From NCBI GenBank assembly GCA_944739405.2, contig OX123196.2:55342196-55406195 (forward strand): a DNA stretch of 64,000 bases. Reading direction: 5' to 3'. Shown here in pieces: positions 55,361-64,000 of this stretch. Source of the DNA: Euclidia mi (lineage: Eukaryota; Arthropoda; Insecta; Lepidoptera; Erebidae). Under the pieces are notes generated by a model. It made no database searches. It worked only from the letters and a program-made list of their open reading frames with translations, and had not been told where the DNA came from. The translations under genes and the position numbers were made by a program. Each line of letters begins with the position of its first letter. Position 1 is the first letter of the stretch.

Positions 55361-55624
55361 CTATTCTATGTTCAGCAGCCACGTGCATCTCAGTAGGATG
55401 CATAGCATGCACATCAGTGTGGGGCTGCATATGCGGCTGTGGGGTCCTTATATCTGCGTGCTGTGTCTCCTTATGTCTCCTCAAGTCCACCTTCCTCTGG
55501 AAGGCCCTGCCGCACAACTCGCAGGCAAACGGCTTGAAGCCAGTGTGCTTCCGAGAGTGAGTGATCAGATTCGAGCTTTGACTGAACGCTTTGCCGCAGA
55601 CTTGGCATTTGTGGGGTTTCTCAC
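55361..55624 (-). CDS. sens: Senseless/Gfi-1 family zinc-finger protein, penultimate exon (last two C2H2 fingers)
   Basis: This 264-nt, phase 1-1 exon encodes the linker GEKPHKCQVCGKAFSQSSNL, the rest of that finger (ITHSRKHTGFKPFACELCGR) and the last finger (AFQRKVDLRRHKETQH). The spacing is C-x2-C-x12-H-x3-H and C-x2-C-x12-H-x4-H. This pair, especially HSRKHTGFKPF and QRKVDLRRH.ETQH, is the hallmark of the final fingers of Drosophila Senseless and vertebrate Gfi-1, nuclear repressors/activators that bind AATC-core sites and control sensory organ precursor fate. A His/Met/Pro-rich tail follows to 55361. The acceptor TTTGTCAACAG precedes 55624; the earlier fingers and N-terminus lie upstream, beyond the visible exons. 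Upstream frame to 55796 is intronic. Confidence 0.9.
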
Positions 55625-55714
55625 CTGTTGACAAAGAAAAATCTGGTTTAAAAAAAGTTAAGCAAGAATTTAAATTGTCTTGGTCATTTAAAAATACAGC
55701 AAGTTCTCGCCTTA

Positions 55715-56010
55715 GAGCTTGTGGTCCGCTTACTAGTCTACAGATTTGACAGAATAGCAGCTTTTCTACATAGTGCCTATCGTCTGACCGTCGCATACCA
55801 ATCGGATAAGTAGATATTCCATGGTTTAGACTAGTAGCAGTTTATTTGGGGGTCCTGACTCCTCGTAACGCCTGTCAAAGGATTTCATAACAGTCGGAAC
55901 CGACGGTTTAACGTGTTCTCCGACGCACGGGGCTGGCGCTAATTAGCAATTTAATACGCATGTAACTTCGAAAAGTCAGTGGCGTGCGCCGTAAAGTACC
56001 AGATACCCTC
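55715..56010 (-). mobile_element. SINE family D in the intron
   Basis: It shares ATATTCCATGGTTTAGACTA, GACTCCTCGTAACGCCTGTC, AACCGACGGTTTAACGTG and GAAAAGTCAGTGGCGTGCGC with 36840-37222. The tRNA head is only partly present (ends at CCCTCTGCATC). A long frame in this region is a reading through this repeat. Confidence 0.75.
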
Positions 56011-56971
56011 TGCATCATTTTTTTTTAATTTCTAAACCCTAGTATACCTCTTTCATATAAAAATATCCGAATCAGTATATAAACTTCTATTTAGGATATA
56101 AATAAAAGTTATTTGGTATAATGTTTGAGAGAGGCGCGCTGTAATCCGCGCCACATCGCGCTATCGATCCGCTGTGACGTGCGACCCGGAGATACAGCCA
56201 GGGCTGTCCGAATACAATTATGTACGTTGACCCTTAAAAAAGTTTTAAAGGCTTTAGGAGGGGCAATAAGTGTGCAAATACATTAAATAAATATCAACAA
56301 CGACCCTTAAAATATAATTTCTTTTATATTTGAAGGCTTTTGGAGTTGTAAGTTGTAAGCAGTGGTAACGCAAACGGCTTGGCAGTAGTCGGTAGCCCTT
56401 ATGACCCTGGTAGGGTTCTCGTAGTTTAAAAATTATGTCAAGAAACACGTCCAGGTAAAACAGAGAAAGTAAGGGAGAATAAATCTGTCTCCCTGAATGT
56501 AACGCAGTAGTACATATATACCTACCTTGTACGTTACTAAAAAGTATCTTTGACAAAATGCTGGGTGCCCCAGTTGATCAAATCATAAGACTTAAGACGT
56601 TTGTCTACCTCCATATAGTTTATTTCATTCAATTCAAAGTTATTTGTTTAAATAAAGAAACAATGAAGGGGAAAAGCCGTGAGTATATGTATGTGTGTAA
56701 ATAACATACCTAATTCTTCTTCTTGTCGTGTCAATGGCGATCATATCATATACGACCAGTAATCTGCCATAACTATGACGTTATTTGTAATAATAGGTAC
56801 ATACCTAGGTAATGCCAATGAATACAGATTTACATAGAAGCGCAGTTCTTAAGGAGTTCGTGTGCCAATTCCAAGTGGGAACTGTCTCCAGTTTAGTTCG
56901 TAGTTGGCGCCATTGGCGGCGCTGGCGTCGTTATCCGTCTCTCTTGCTCTCGCAGTTAAGATACACTCGAG
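56011..56971. other. Intronic, nothing recognised
   Basis: About 1 kb without a supported feature; ordinary AT-rich sequence with a GC-richer patch near 56130-56200. Confidence 0.4.
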
Positions 56972-57018
56972 GAACGTTCGTCTCTCTTGCTCTCGTAGAG
57001 CAAGAGAGACGAACGTTC
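56972..57018. repeat. Perfect 22-bp hairpin with 3-nt loop
   Basis: GAACGTTCGTCTCTCTTGCT plus CT is separated by CGT from its exact complement AGAGCAAGAGAGACGAACGT plus TC. A related phrase TCTCTCTTGCTCTCG lies just upstream at 56938-56953. It is too tight for a microRNA. It may be a small inverted duplication or a cruciform-prone site. Confidence 0.85.
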
Positions 57019-57785
57019 AACGGCAATTTGGGTCACAGAAAGTTTGTCTTCAGAGCGCTCATAGGAATTGCGCCTCTATGTAAATATCTGAGCTGGTAAT
57101 GTTATTAAATGCGCCTGTATCTAGCAGTAGACATTGATATATAATAACTTCCAGCACTAACTTTTTCTCAATATAAAGAGATAAAAATGTTTAACCGATT
57201 CATTGCCACCTTTATTTTCACCAACACTTAAGCCAGGCCCCATACGTTTGGTCTATGACGCGCCATATGCTTTCCCTGATTGGTAAAATGAATATTAAAA
57301 TAATGACCAGGCATTCTAGGCTTCAATGTTCAATGTAGGATAAAAATAGTAGTTTTCGTAATCACATAATTTTAAACTTGTTTTTGTTAATTTAAAAATG
57401 ACGCACCCCGCGCGTCATGGGCCACCCTAGATGTTTACTTATGACGCGCCACAGGCGTCATTGACTGGTTAAAGGAATAAGATACCTATATCGTATTTGT
57501 ATTCACAGTGGCAACCCTAGCAACTCTGTGTTAATAAACCTTTACGGAATCTGTTCGCAGTTTTCCCTCTGTCCGTATTACGTATACGATTGATAGAGCT
57601 GCTGTATTGTATGTTCGATGCCCGATCATATTGGAGTACCGTACTATCTGTACCTATTAGGATTATTACGCTCATAATTATATAGTCTGACCTCTATTCT
57701 GTATTGGGAATTATTATTTGACACAGGTGGAATTGTATTGGCTAGAGTGATGTTTGCAATGACGAGACGGTTTCACACAGTTAGT
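57019..57785. other. Intronic, nothing recognised
   Basis: GACGCGCCA and TGACGCGC words recur at 57255, 57400 and 57440 in both orientations, perhaps part of a small decayed element; otherwise nothing. Confidence 0.35.
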
Positions 57786-57789
57786 AGGT

Positions 57790-58030
57790 ATCATTCATCA
57801 TCAGCCTGTAACAGTCCACTGCTGGACTAGGCCTCTCCTTTGAAAGGAGGAATTGGCCTACTATACCACGCTGGCCAAACGGGTTGGTATAGGGTTGGTA
57901 TCAAGTTTTCCTTCTCTTACAGTGCTGTTCTCTGCATAATATGCTCCCTCTGTCGGCTCTTACGACACCCATGGGATGATATGGGGTGGTGACAATCCGT
58001 ATTCTTAATCCGTCACCACACGGACACAGT
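57790..58030 (-). repeat. Interspersed repeat F, fuller copy
   Basis: It has CATCATCAGCC, GTCCACTGCTGGACTAGGCC, GGTATCAAGTTTTCC and TGTCGGCTCTTACGACACCC and ends near CGTCACCACACGGACA. It matches 9946-10180 inverted over the whole length. Confidence 0.78.
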
Positions 58031-58924
58031 TAGTATGGTGGCATTTAAATTAGAGTGCAGTCAGTTGAGATGCTTCCGATTAAGTCTCTTGAAAGAAAAC
58101 TCGGTCTCGTAAGGACATCACGAATGAGGAGGCTAGGAATAAGTGACGTCACGGCACATGTTGTATTCTGGCACGTCAGCATTAAAGGCAAACTAAAAAT
58201 ATTTAACTATGTGTAAACTTCAAAACAACTTTAACTGTATTTAGCTGACTCAATATGAGACTGATTTAGGACTTAGTACAGTGTCTTGTGCCAATTTCAT
58301 ACCTGGATTTGATTAGCTTTTATTAAAAAATCTCAATAACGTATTAAAGCGCCTGTAGGCACTGTTTACGGAACAGTCGTCACCGAATTCTTTTATTGAT
58401 AATTAAGTTACTGATAAATAATTTACTTCTTATTCTATCGTAAAAGTTCAAAACACTGGCGTAATACAGGCTGTTTGCATTTGCAAAATATTTTAAGGGG
58501 TGAATATACTACTAAAACTGTATACAAATACATGAAAAAATAAGTCACTAAAAGTTGATAAATTTTTTTCGTCATCATACACTTTGAAAATTAACTCGTT
58601 GTATTGACCGCCGCCGCCGCTCAGCTGATCGCCATTGCAGGTGCCTAACACACAAGCACACGTACCTACAGTGACTGCGCGATACAGTCTTATTTTGCAC
58701 GATTCAACAGTGTGTTTGTCTAATTCAGTGATTTTTATGATACGCAACAAAACATCACAAGCTTATTCCTATAATTTCTTCCCAACATCTTGCAGAAATT
58801 ATCATCAGACTTCGACTTAAGACCATCGCGATATGCATACATGATTTTCCACCTTTTACGACCGTTCCCGGGCGTGCGACCACGGCATTTGCAAGACTGT
58901 GGAAACGTCGAGCGAACATAGGTA
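58031..58924. other. Intronic, nothing recognised
   Basis: No supported gene or RNA. A GC-rich word ACCGCCGCCGCCGCTCAGCT at 58608-58627 is a short triplet run. Confidence 0.4.
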
Positions 58925-59213
58925 TTTATCATCATCAGCCCTTTATACTGTCCCACTGCTGGGCGCGGGCCTCTTCTCAATATGAGAAGCGTACGCTCAT
59001 AGTCCACCACGCTGGCCAAGTGCGGGTTGGCAGACTTCACATGTCTTTCGAGAACATCATGGAGAACTCTCAGACATGGAGGTTTCCTCACGATGTTTTC
59101 CTTTTAATACGCACTTAACTCCGAAAAGTCATTGGTGCGTGCCGTGGATTCGAACCCGAGACCCTCTGCAAAGCAATCTGTCGGTCTCTCCACTCGGCTA
59201 TAGCTGCTTAGGT
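58925..59213 (-). mobile_element. SINE family B, near full length
   Basis: On the minus strand the head is AGCAGCTATAGCCGAGTGGA, the B box GGTTCGAATCC (GGATTCGAACCC on plus), the body CATGTCTGAGAGTTCTCC and CATGTGAAGTCTGCCAACCC, and the 3' part CCCAGCAGTGGGACAGTATA followed by GATGATG. It is the second most complete family B copy after 15607. Confidence 0.85.
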
Positions 59214-60054
59214 ATTTATACTATAAAATAATTAAGTTACGATTCAGACCCGTTAAATTATTTAGCATTAGTAAGTATACACATTCAAAACATCTACAAA
59301 AATACTAAAACCAGTGCGTTACTGGCGTTCATGCATTAGCATCGTACGATGTACGTTAGCCTCTTTTATCGCAAAGATTGGCCGTAATCACACACTTTGC
59401 AGGTTGGATACAATTGAAAAATTACAGTGGTTTCAGCCAATCTCGTTGATTTAAAACGAGGCAGGAACTGGCAATCCTTGTTTGCTGTATTCTAGATTTT
59501 TCAACACAAGAATTTGTTACACGCACCGTTTGACATCTGTGATATGAAACATAAAACTTAGATTTTATGCGGTTTGAGGTTACTGTGGGCACAAATACTT
59601 AGAATAATCTGGTAGTCTTCTAGCTTCTTCTAACTAATAAGAAATACTAGGTATGATTCTGCTGATTTGGACGACTGATGATTCATTTTTTGTTAAAAAT
59701 ACTGTTGATTTTCCATGTAGGTACTCAAAAGGAGTTTATCAATAGTTACTACGGGTATATATGTAATGCTGTTGCGATTGCACAATATTCGCATATGTTC
59801 CTCCACGTTGATTTAAATACATGATTCAGAAGTTGTGTAGGTATTTCCTTTCAGACATAGAACATACTTACCTACCTACCTTTTACTAACATAAAACTGC
59901 CGATAGTGAATATTATTATACTAGTTGCTACCATAATATTTAAACGCCGAGAATAGTAATAAATTAGGAAACACAATCAAAGTTAAAACAGAAAAACGGT
60001 TTCAAATCTCTTGTAACAAAACCATTTTCCAAAAAGTAATTCAAAGTTATTGTT
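59214..60054. other. Intronic, nothing recognised
   Basis: No supported feature. Confidence 0.4.
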
Positions 60055-60490
60055 CTGTTTCTACGATAGGTTACGTAAATAGTTAAAAGGAATTACACAA
60101 TATTCAGCATGTTGACGCATCAGATCTGATGCACGTATGGACACTTCATCATCACTACTTAGTATAAAACAAAGTCTATCTTCTGTCTGTCTGTCCCTAT
60201 GTACTACGCAACGGACTTTGAAGTGTTTTTTTTTTATAGATAGACTGAATTAAGAGGAAGGTTTATATGTATTATACATGCCTAACAAGCACCTGTGCGA
60301 AGCCGAGGCGGGTCGTTAGTGATTGATATAAAATTCTTGATACTATTTTCCAAATATAAATTTAATAGGAAGGTATTATTCTGTTTCTACAGAAGGTAAC
60401 GTAAAAAGGTCAAAGGAGTTACACAACATTCAGCATGTTGACGCATCAGATGCACGTATGGACACTTGATTGATATAAAATTCTTCATGT
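60055..60490. repeat. Tandem duplication interrupted by a Helitron
   Basis: The unit beginning CTGTTTCTAC and containing CAGCATGTTGACGCATCAGA, TGCACGTATGGACACT and TGATTGATATAAAATTCTT occurs at about 60058-60145 plus 60320-60340 and again at about 60380-60485. The second unit is uninterrupted. The first has an extra GATCT (ATCAGATCTGATG) as well as the Helitron. Confidence 0.85.
60146..60319 (+). mobile_element. Short Helitron with intact empty site nearby
   Basis: It starts TCATCATCACTACTTAGTAT and ends GAAGCCGAGGCGGGTCGTTAG. The duplicated neighbour at about 60466 reads ACACT|TGATTGAT without it, so its borders are exact: 5'-TC and 3'-TTAG, no target duplication, inserted between T and T. 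These are Helitron features (5'-TC, 3'-CTRR-like). Confidence 0.85.
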
Positions 60491-61735
60491 AAGACGATAT
60501 TTTCTAGTCACTAGAACCATACAGTAAGTTCAGAAGATAGGCAGTCGGTACGTGAGATATAAGGTCGGTCATAATATCAGGGATGGTGAAACGAGCGTAA
60601 TCAGTGCGGAGCCACATTACAGATTCGACGCGCGCCCTCTACGCGATTTATAGAGGCACATTCAGCTGCCCCGATCTTTCATATCTCTGTTATAATGTTG
60701 GATTTTTCGTGTAATCACGTTGTGATAGTAAAATGTGTAAAAATAGGTTTTGAAAGCAGGTTTTGGCGATGTTTTAATGCATATAAGGAGGGATTGCTGT
60801 TAAATAGAGGTAGAAATAGGTAGGTGACCATTTTTATGGTATTTGTGTACCTACTGTACGAGTTCGACTAATCAAGAAATAATAGTGTAATCTGACAATA
60901 ACCACCGCTTTTGATATCTTTTTTTGTGAAACTTGAAACCAAACAGGAACATTTACATTGTACCTACTTATAAATAAACTCAGCTTGTTTTGCGAAGCGA
61001 TGAAGGTACAGAAACAATTTAGGACAACCAGAAAATACAAAGATAACCTAACCTACCTGTACTTACTTTCTCATTTTAAAGAATGACTGGACAACGTCAA
61101 ATTTTCAAACATTGCAAGCATTCTGGAATGGTCAGCTGAACTCTATTTCGAAGTTTCGATCTAAACCATATTCTATCTTAAAATAGCTATCGATTTGTGC
61201 AAGTAAGTACATTGAAACATACTCTTTCACAAATTGATTTAGCATTTTCTTGAGTCTCAAACATTTTATTTCTCTCTCGTTCAGCTAAAACCGTTAGCCG
61301 AACGTCTAGATTCATCCCTAAACCTTTTTTCTGAGAGTCGTATTAAAGTTTATGTGTATCGTGATTCCTACGCACCAAGAATTTAATATCGGCTTTGTTC
61401 CACCAAGCTTTTGTTTGACCAAATACCGTTCTACTTATTAAAGAAAATATATAAAGCTATGGTTCTTACAGGACATACTTACGATATTGTTTTTTTTATA
61501 TTGATTTTACGATACTTGTCTTAGGATATTAGTTTCAAAATGTATAAATCTGATATTGTTTTTAAGAGTTTATGTTGATACAAGCTAGATAGGTAGGTAC
61601 AAGGATTACTTCAAAGTAATTTTGTAGGTATCTAACAAATTTTGTTAAGCTGCTCCAAAAATATCAGCACTGTAAAATAATATTGTATCTATTAATAAAA
61701 GAGATCCAATATATAGGTACTGGCTGTTAAGTTAA
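60491..61735. other. Intronic, nothing recognised
   Basis: No supported feature over about 1.2 kb. Confidence 0.4.
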
Positions 61736-62088
61736 ACTTACCTGGCTTTGTTAACTGGCTGGTTGTAAAGTCTAGAAAAAAGAAATAAATAGTAGGTAGG
61801 TATATTCCCTTTACAAATAACGAATCCTTGTTATTTTTTAAAAATGTCCGCTTCGTTTTTTCTGGAACACAAAGGCCAATGTTTTGTTTACGAGTCGGCC
61901 AGTAAAAAGCGCAAAGATATTTAGTCGGCGCTGAGGTGATAACATGTGCGTGCGTAGGTATGTATGCCGGAGGTCGTTCCACCTCATCGTTAAGAGTAAG
62001 TGAGGTGTTTTGACTGGATTTAGACGGTGCATTGACGTAGAGGATATACTTTTAGAGGTTGCTGTCGATAGAATATGGTTATACTTAA

Positions 62089-62283
62089 CTAGCGACCCGC
62101 CCCGGCTTCGCACGGGTGCAATGCTTATTAGGCATGTACTACATACCTAATTATAAACCTTCCTCTTGAATCACTCTATCTATTGAAAAAACCGCTTCAA
62201 AATTCGTTGCGTACTTAGTTATAAAGATTTAAGCATACAAAGAGACAGAAGATAGACTTTGTTTTATACTAAGTATGTAGTGA
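62089..62283 (-). mobile_element. Short Helitron, reverse orientation
   Basis: On the minus strand it starts near TCACTACATACTTAGTATAA, contains CTCTTTGTATGCTTAAATCT and CAATAGATAGAGTGATTCAA, and ends CGAAGCCGGGGCGGGTCGCTAG. It is the most consensus-like of the four Helitron ends here. Confidence 0.82.
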
Positions 62284-62689
62284 TTTAGTAAATAATTATG
62301 TAAGTACTTATCTATACCTACTTAGTTAGCATCATGCCTAAGGTTTTAGATAGTAAAGGTTTTGGCCCTATGTATTAATATATTGTTAATTAATTGTCGA
62401 GCTTTCATTTTCTGAAGAGGATAAAATCATCAAGCTATTTTTGCCGACCTGGAAATCGAACTCTATACCTACTTGATTATTGAAACCAAGTGTTGGTTAT
62501 GCCACTTTGAGCCACTAAACGAAACGATTAGATTAATTTGCAAAACGAGAAATTAAAAATTATACTGTTATTTACTCCTTTTTATTTACTGACACATACA
62601 CAACAGCGTTGCTAATTAGGTATAAAAAGCACAATTAATTAACAAGCAACATATCACACAATACATAATTAAGAGCATGTAAGTTGATA
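62284..62689. other. Intronic, nothing recognised
   Basis: No supported feature. Confidence 0.4.
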
Positions 62690-63240
62690 TTGTCATCGCG
62701 GTCACGTTTTACATAAGCAAGCGGTACGCACAAGGAAAACGCTCGCGCGTCCAATACGCCCGCAATTACAGCAAATCACGGCAGCGCATCGATACCTAAC
62801 TTGCCTAGCATTTCGAAAAAGGGCCGCTAGCCCGTCAATCAAGGGAGCACTCCAGTGCCAACCGAGTGGCGACTTCATTAGAGCGAGTGAGAGAGTCCCC
62901 CCTCTCTGTCTACCGCCAGTGTCGCGACGCCGGAGCAATTTATATCCGTCGTGCCATTGGGCCGTGATTGCAGCGGCTCCTCCCTACGTCGCGTAGCAAC
63001 GGGAGGGGGAAAACCCCCCCACCCCACACAACCAACATCCCACTCCCACAGATCGCAATTTTCCTTTGAATTGGAAATCAGAGCGTCGGCCGCGAGGCTA
63101 CCTCGTTAGTATCTCCCATCTTCGCGATACTTCGCTTCTACAGATTTTTGTAGAGAAAGATGTTCCCTTTGAGCCGCTCGCAAATTGTGATGTTTTGCCC
63201 CTTCCCGCCTCAACTACCTATACGCGGCGTGAATAAATTT
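62690..63240. other. GC-rich island in the upstream intron
   Basis: About 550 bp distinctly richer in G, C and CpG than the surroundings, with CGCGGTCACG, CGTCGGCCGCGAGG, GTCGCGACGCCGGAGC and a C-run at 63013-63022. Frames on either strand show no domain (a 78-codon minus frame at 62702-62938 is arginine-rich chance sequence). It may be a promoter or enhancer, but no core element is evident. Confidence 0.35.
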
Positions 63241-64000
63241 GTGCCGAATTGTTCGGGCGTTAAGTTGCGCTCTTTTGATTGCGTCATTACTTACTTGTAT
63301 ACCTATATTGAGATGTAGATTGAGTACCTACCTAAAGGTGCTGAATGTATAGTTCCACAAAAGTTCTACTAAGTAGGTTTTGACTTTTGATGCTGGTAGA
63401 TAATTTTATTTTATTCCATGTCACCTGGTTCTTTAGATTTCTTATTCTTAATTTTCCGTTGAAGTTAGAAATAAATATTAGTTAAGCCTTTGCGTTTTAA
63501 GCAATATAAATATTATTCCGATGAAATAGATTCTTTTCTTTTATTTAGATTCAGATAAAATAATACGCCCTCATCTTAATATTTTTTGCGGTAGGCACCT
63601 AAGTACTCGTAGAGGAACGGACATAGGTATTATGTACTTAATAATATTTATACTTCAGTTTACGTCTTGGATATAAGTAAATAGGAGAATGTAAATAAAC
63701 TTATTATTCAGTTATATAAAATAAGCCACTTTAAAAAATGTCTTAATAATTCAACAAGATTAAAAAAAAACACTAACAAACATTGTTAAAACACACCAGC
63801 TTGTAAAAAAAGAATTAAAAATTTCCAAGCAAAGACAACGCACCCCATTCAGCCTAAAACATGGGGCATTAAGCGAACTTATTACAAGCCATAACACGCA
63901 AGTCCTAGAGTGCGTAAAATCTTCGCAAGCGGTAACGGTGTAATTACCGCTCAATATTACTGCAGGGGTGAGAGAAAGGCCTCTTACCGCGTCTTACCAC
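63241..64000. other. AT-rich right edge, nothing recognised
   Basis: No supported feature to the end of the window. Confidence 0.4.

Larger units (their letters stand above)
55625..64000 (-). other. Probable long intron upstream of the last two finger exons
   Basis: The exon at 55361-55624 begins inside the finger linker, so at least two more fingers and the N-terminus must be encoded upstream. I find no C-x2-C...H-x3-H frame on the minus strand between 55625 and 64000, so either the upstream exons lie beyond the window or this is a very long intron. The interval holds only repeats and unrecognised DNA. Confidence 0.55.

Noticed and set aside
55341..55796. Single 151-codon minus-strand frame containing the zinc fingers
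   Set aside because: Only 55361-55624 is exon. The frame above 55624 crosses an acceptor site and a family D SINE, and its end below 55361 reads through a GTAAGT donor into intron.
58735..59091. 118-codon minus-strand frame
   Set aside because: Its first half is a family B SINE in the sense orientation; the rest has no motif.

Overview
The window looks like intergenic and intronic DNA from a lepidopteran (moth or butterfly) nuclear genome. The evidence is AT-rich sequence packed with tRNA-derived SINEs, short Helitrons of the lepidopteran CTAG-ending type, hAT and palindromic DNA elements and LINE scraps, together with an intron-split insect developmental gene. The species cannot be resolved. 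There are no bacterial-style operons and no CRISPR. Nearly all long open frames are chance frames or run through repeats.

Only two kinds of ordinary host gene are supported. (1) On the minus strand at 54799-55624 lie the last two coding exons of a C2H2 zinc-finger factor of the senseless/Gfi-1 family. The splice sites have matching phase, the stop codon is at 54799-54801, and a probable AT-rich 3'UTR extends to about 52741. Everything from 55625 to the right edge is consistent with one long upstream intron. (2) Five tRNA-Gln(UUG) genes are scattered over 17 kb (25481, 27305, 28243, 30317, 42702) on both strands, each followed by a T-run terminator.

Region by region. 1-11.9 kb: gene desert with a TA-flanked MITE, several SINEs and a threefold nested SINE at 7.8-8.6 kb. 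11.9-13.6 kb: a broken RTE-type LINE fragment interrupted or bounded by a 1.4-kb hAT element with a perfect 8-bp target duplication. 15.6-22.4 kb: a full-length SINE with 12-bp duplication, a Helitron, a second hAT element (8-bp duplication) and a 459-bp TTA-flanked MITE. 22.5-24.8 kb: an unclassified 2.3-kb element with 22-bp inverted ends and 12 copies of GCGTCCA, carrying a near-perfect large palindrome. 25-31 kb: tRNA-Gln genes, SINEs and a perfect 35-bp hairpin. 30.4-32.8 kb: a giant foldback element with arms of about 0.73 kb, each carrying a tRNA-like sequence. 33.9-41.4 kb: two related Helitron-derived copies retaining broken PIF1-like helicase motifs. 42-48 kb: one tRNA-Gln, hairpins and inverted minisatellites. 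48.4-49.4 kb: a previously easy-to-miss decayed YqaJ-type exonuclease pseudogene. 49.5-51 kb: an inverted repeat followed by a minisatellite with a three-unit higher-order pattern. 52.4-64 kb: the senseless-family 3' end and its intron, with SINEs, Helitrons and a tandem duplication that preserves a Helitron empty site.

The genes do not form a pathway. The window is best read as the gene-poor flank of a developmental regulator, colonised by layered transposons, plus a dispersed tRNA-Gln cluster. Family assignments for repeats rest on recognised motifs, end structure and copies within this window, not on database searches.
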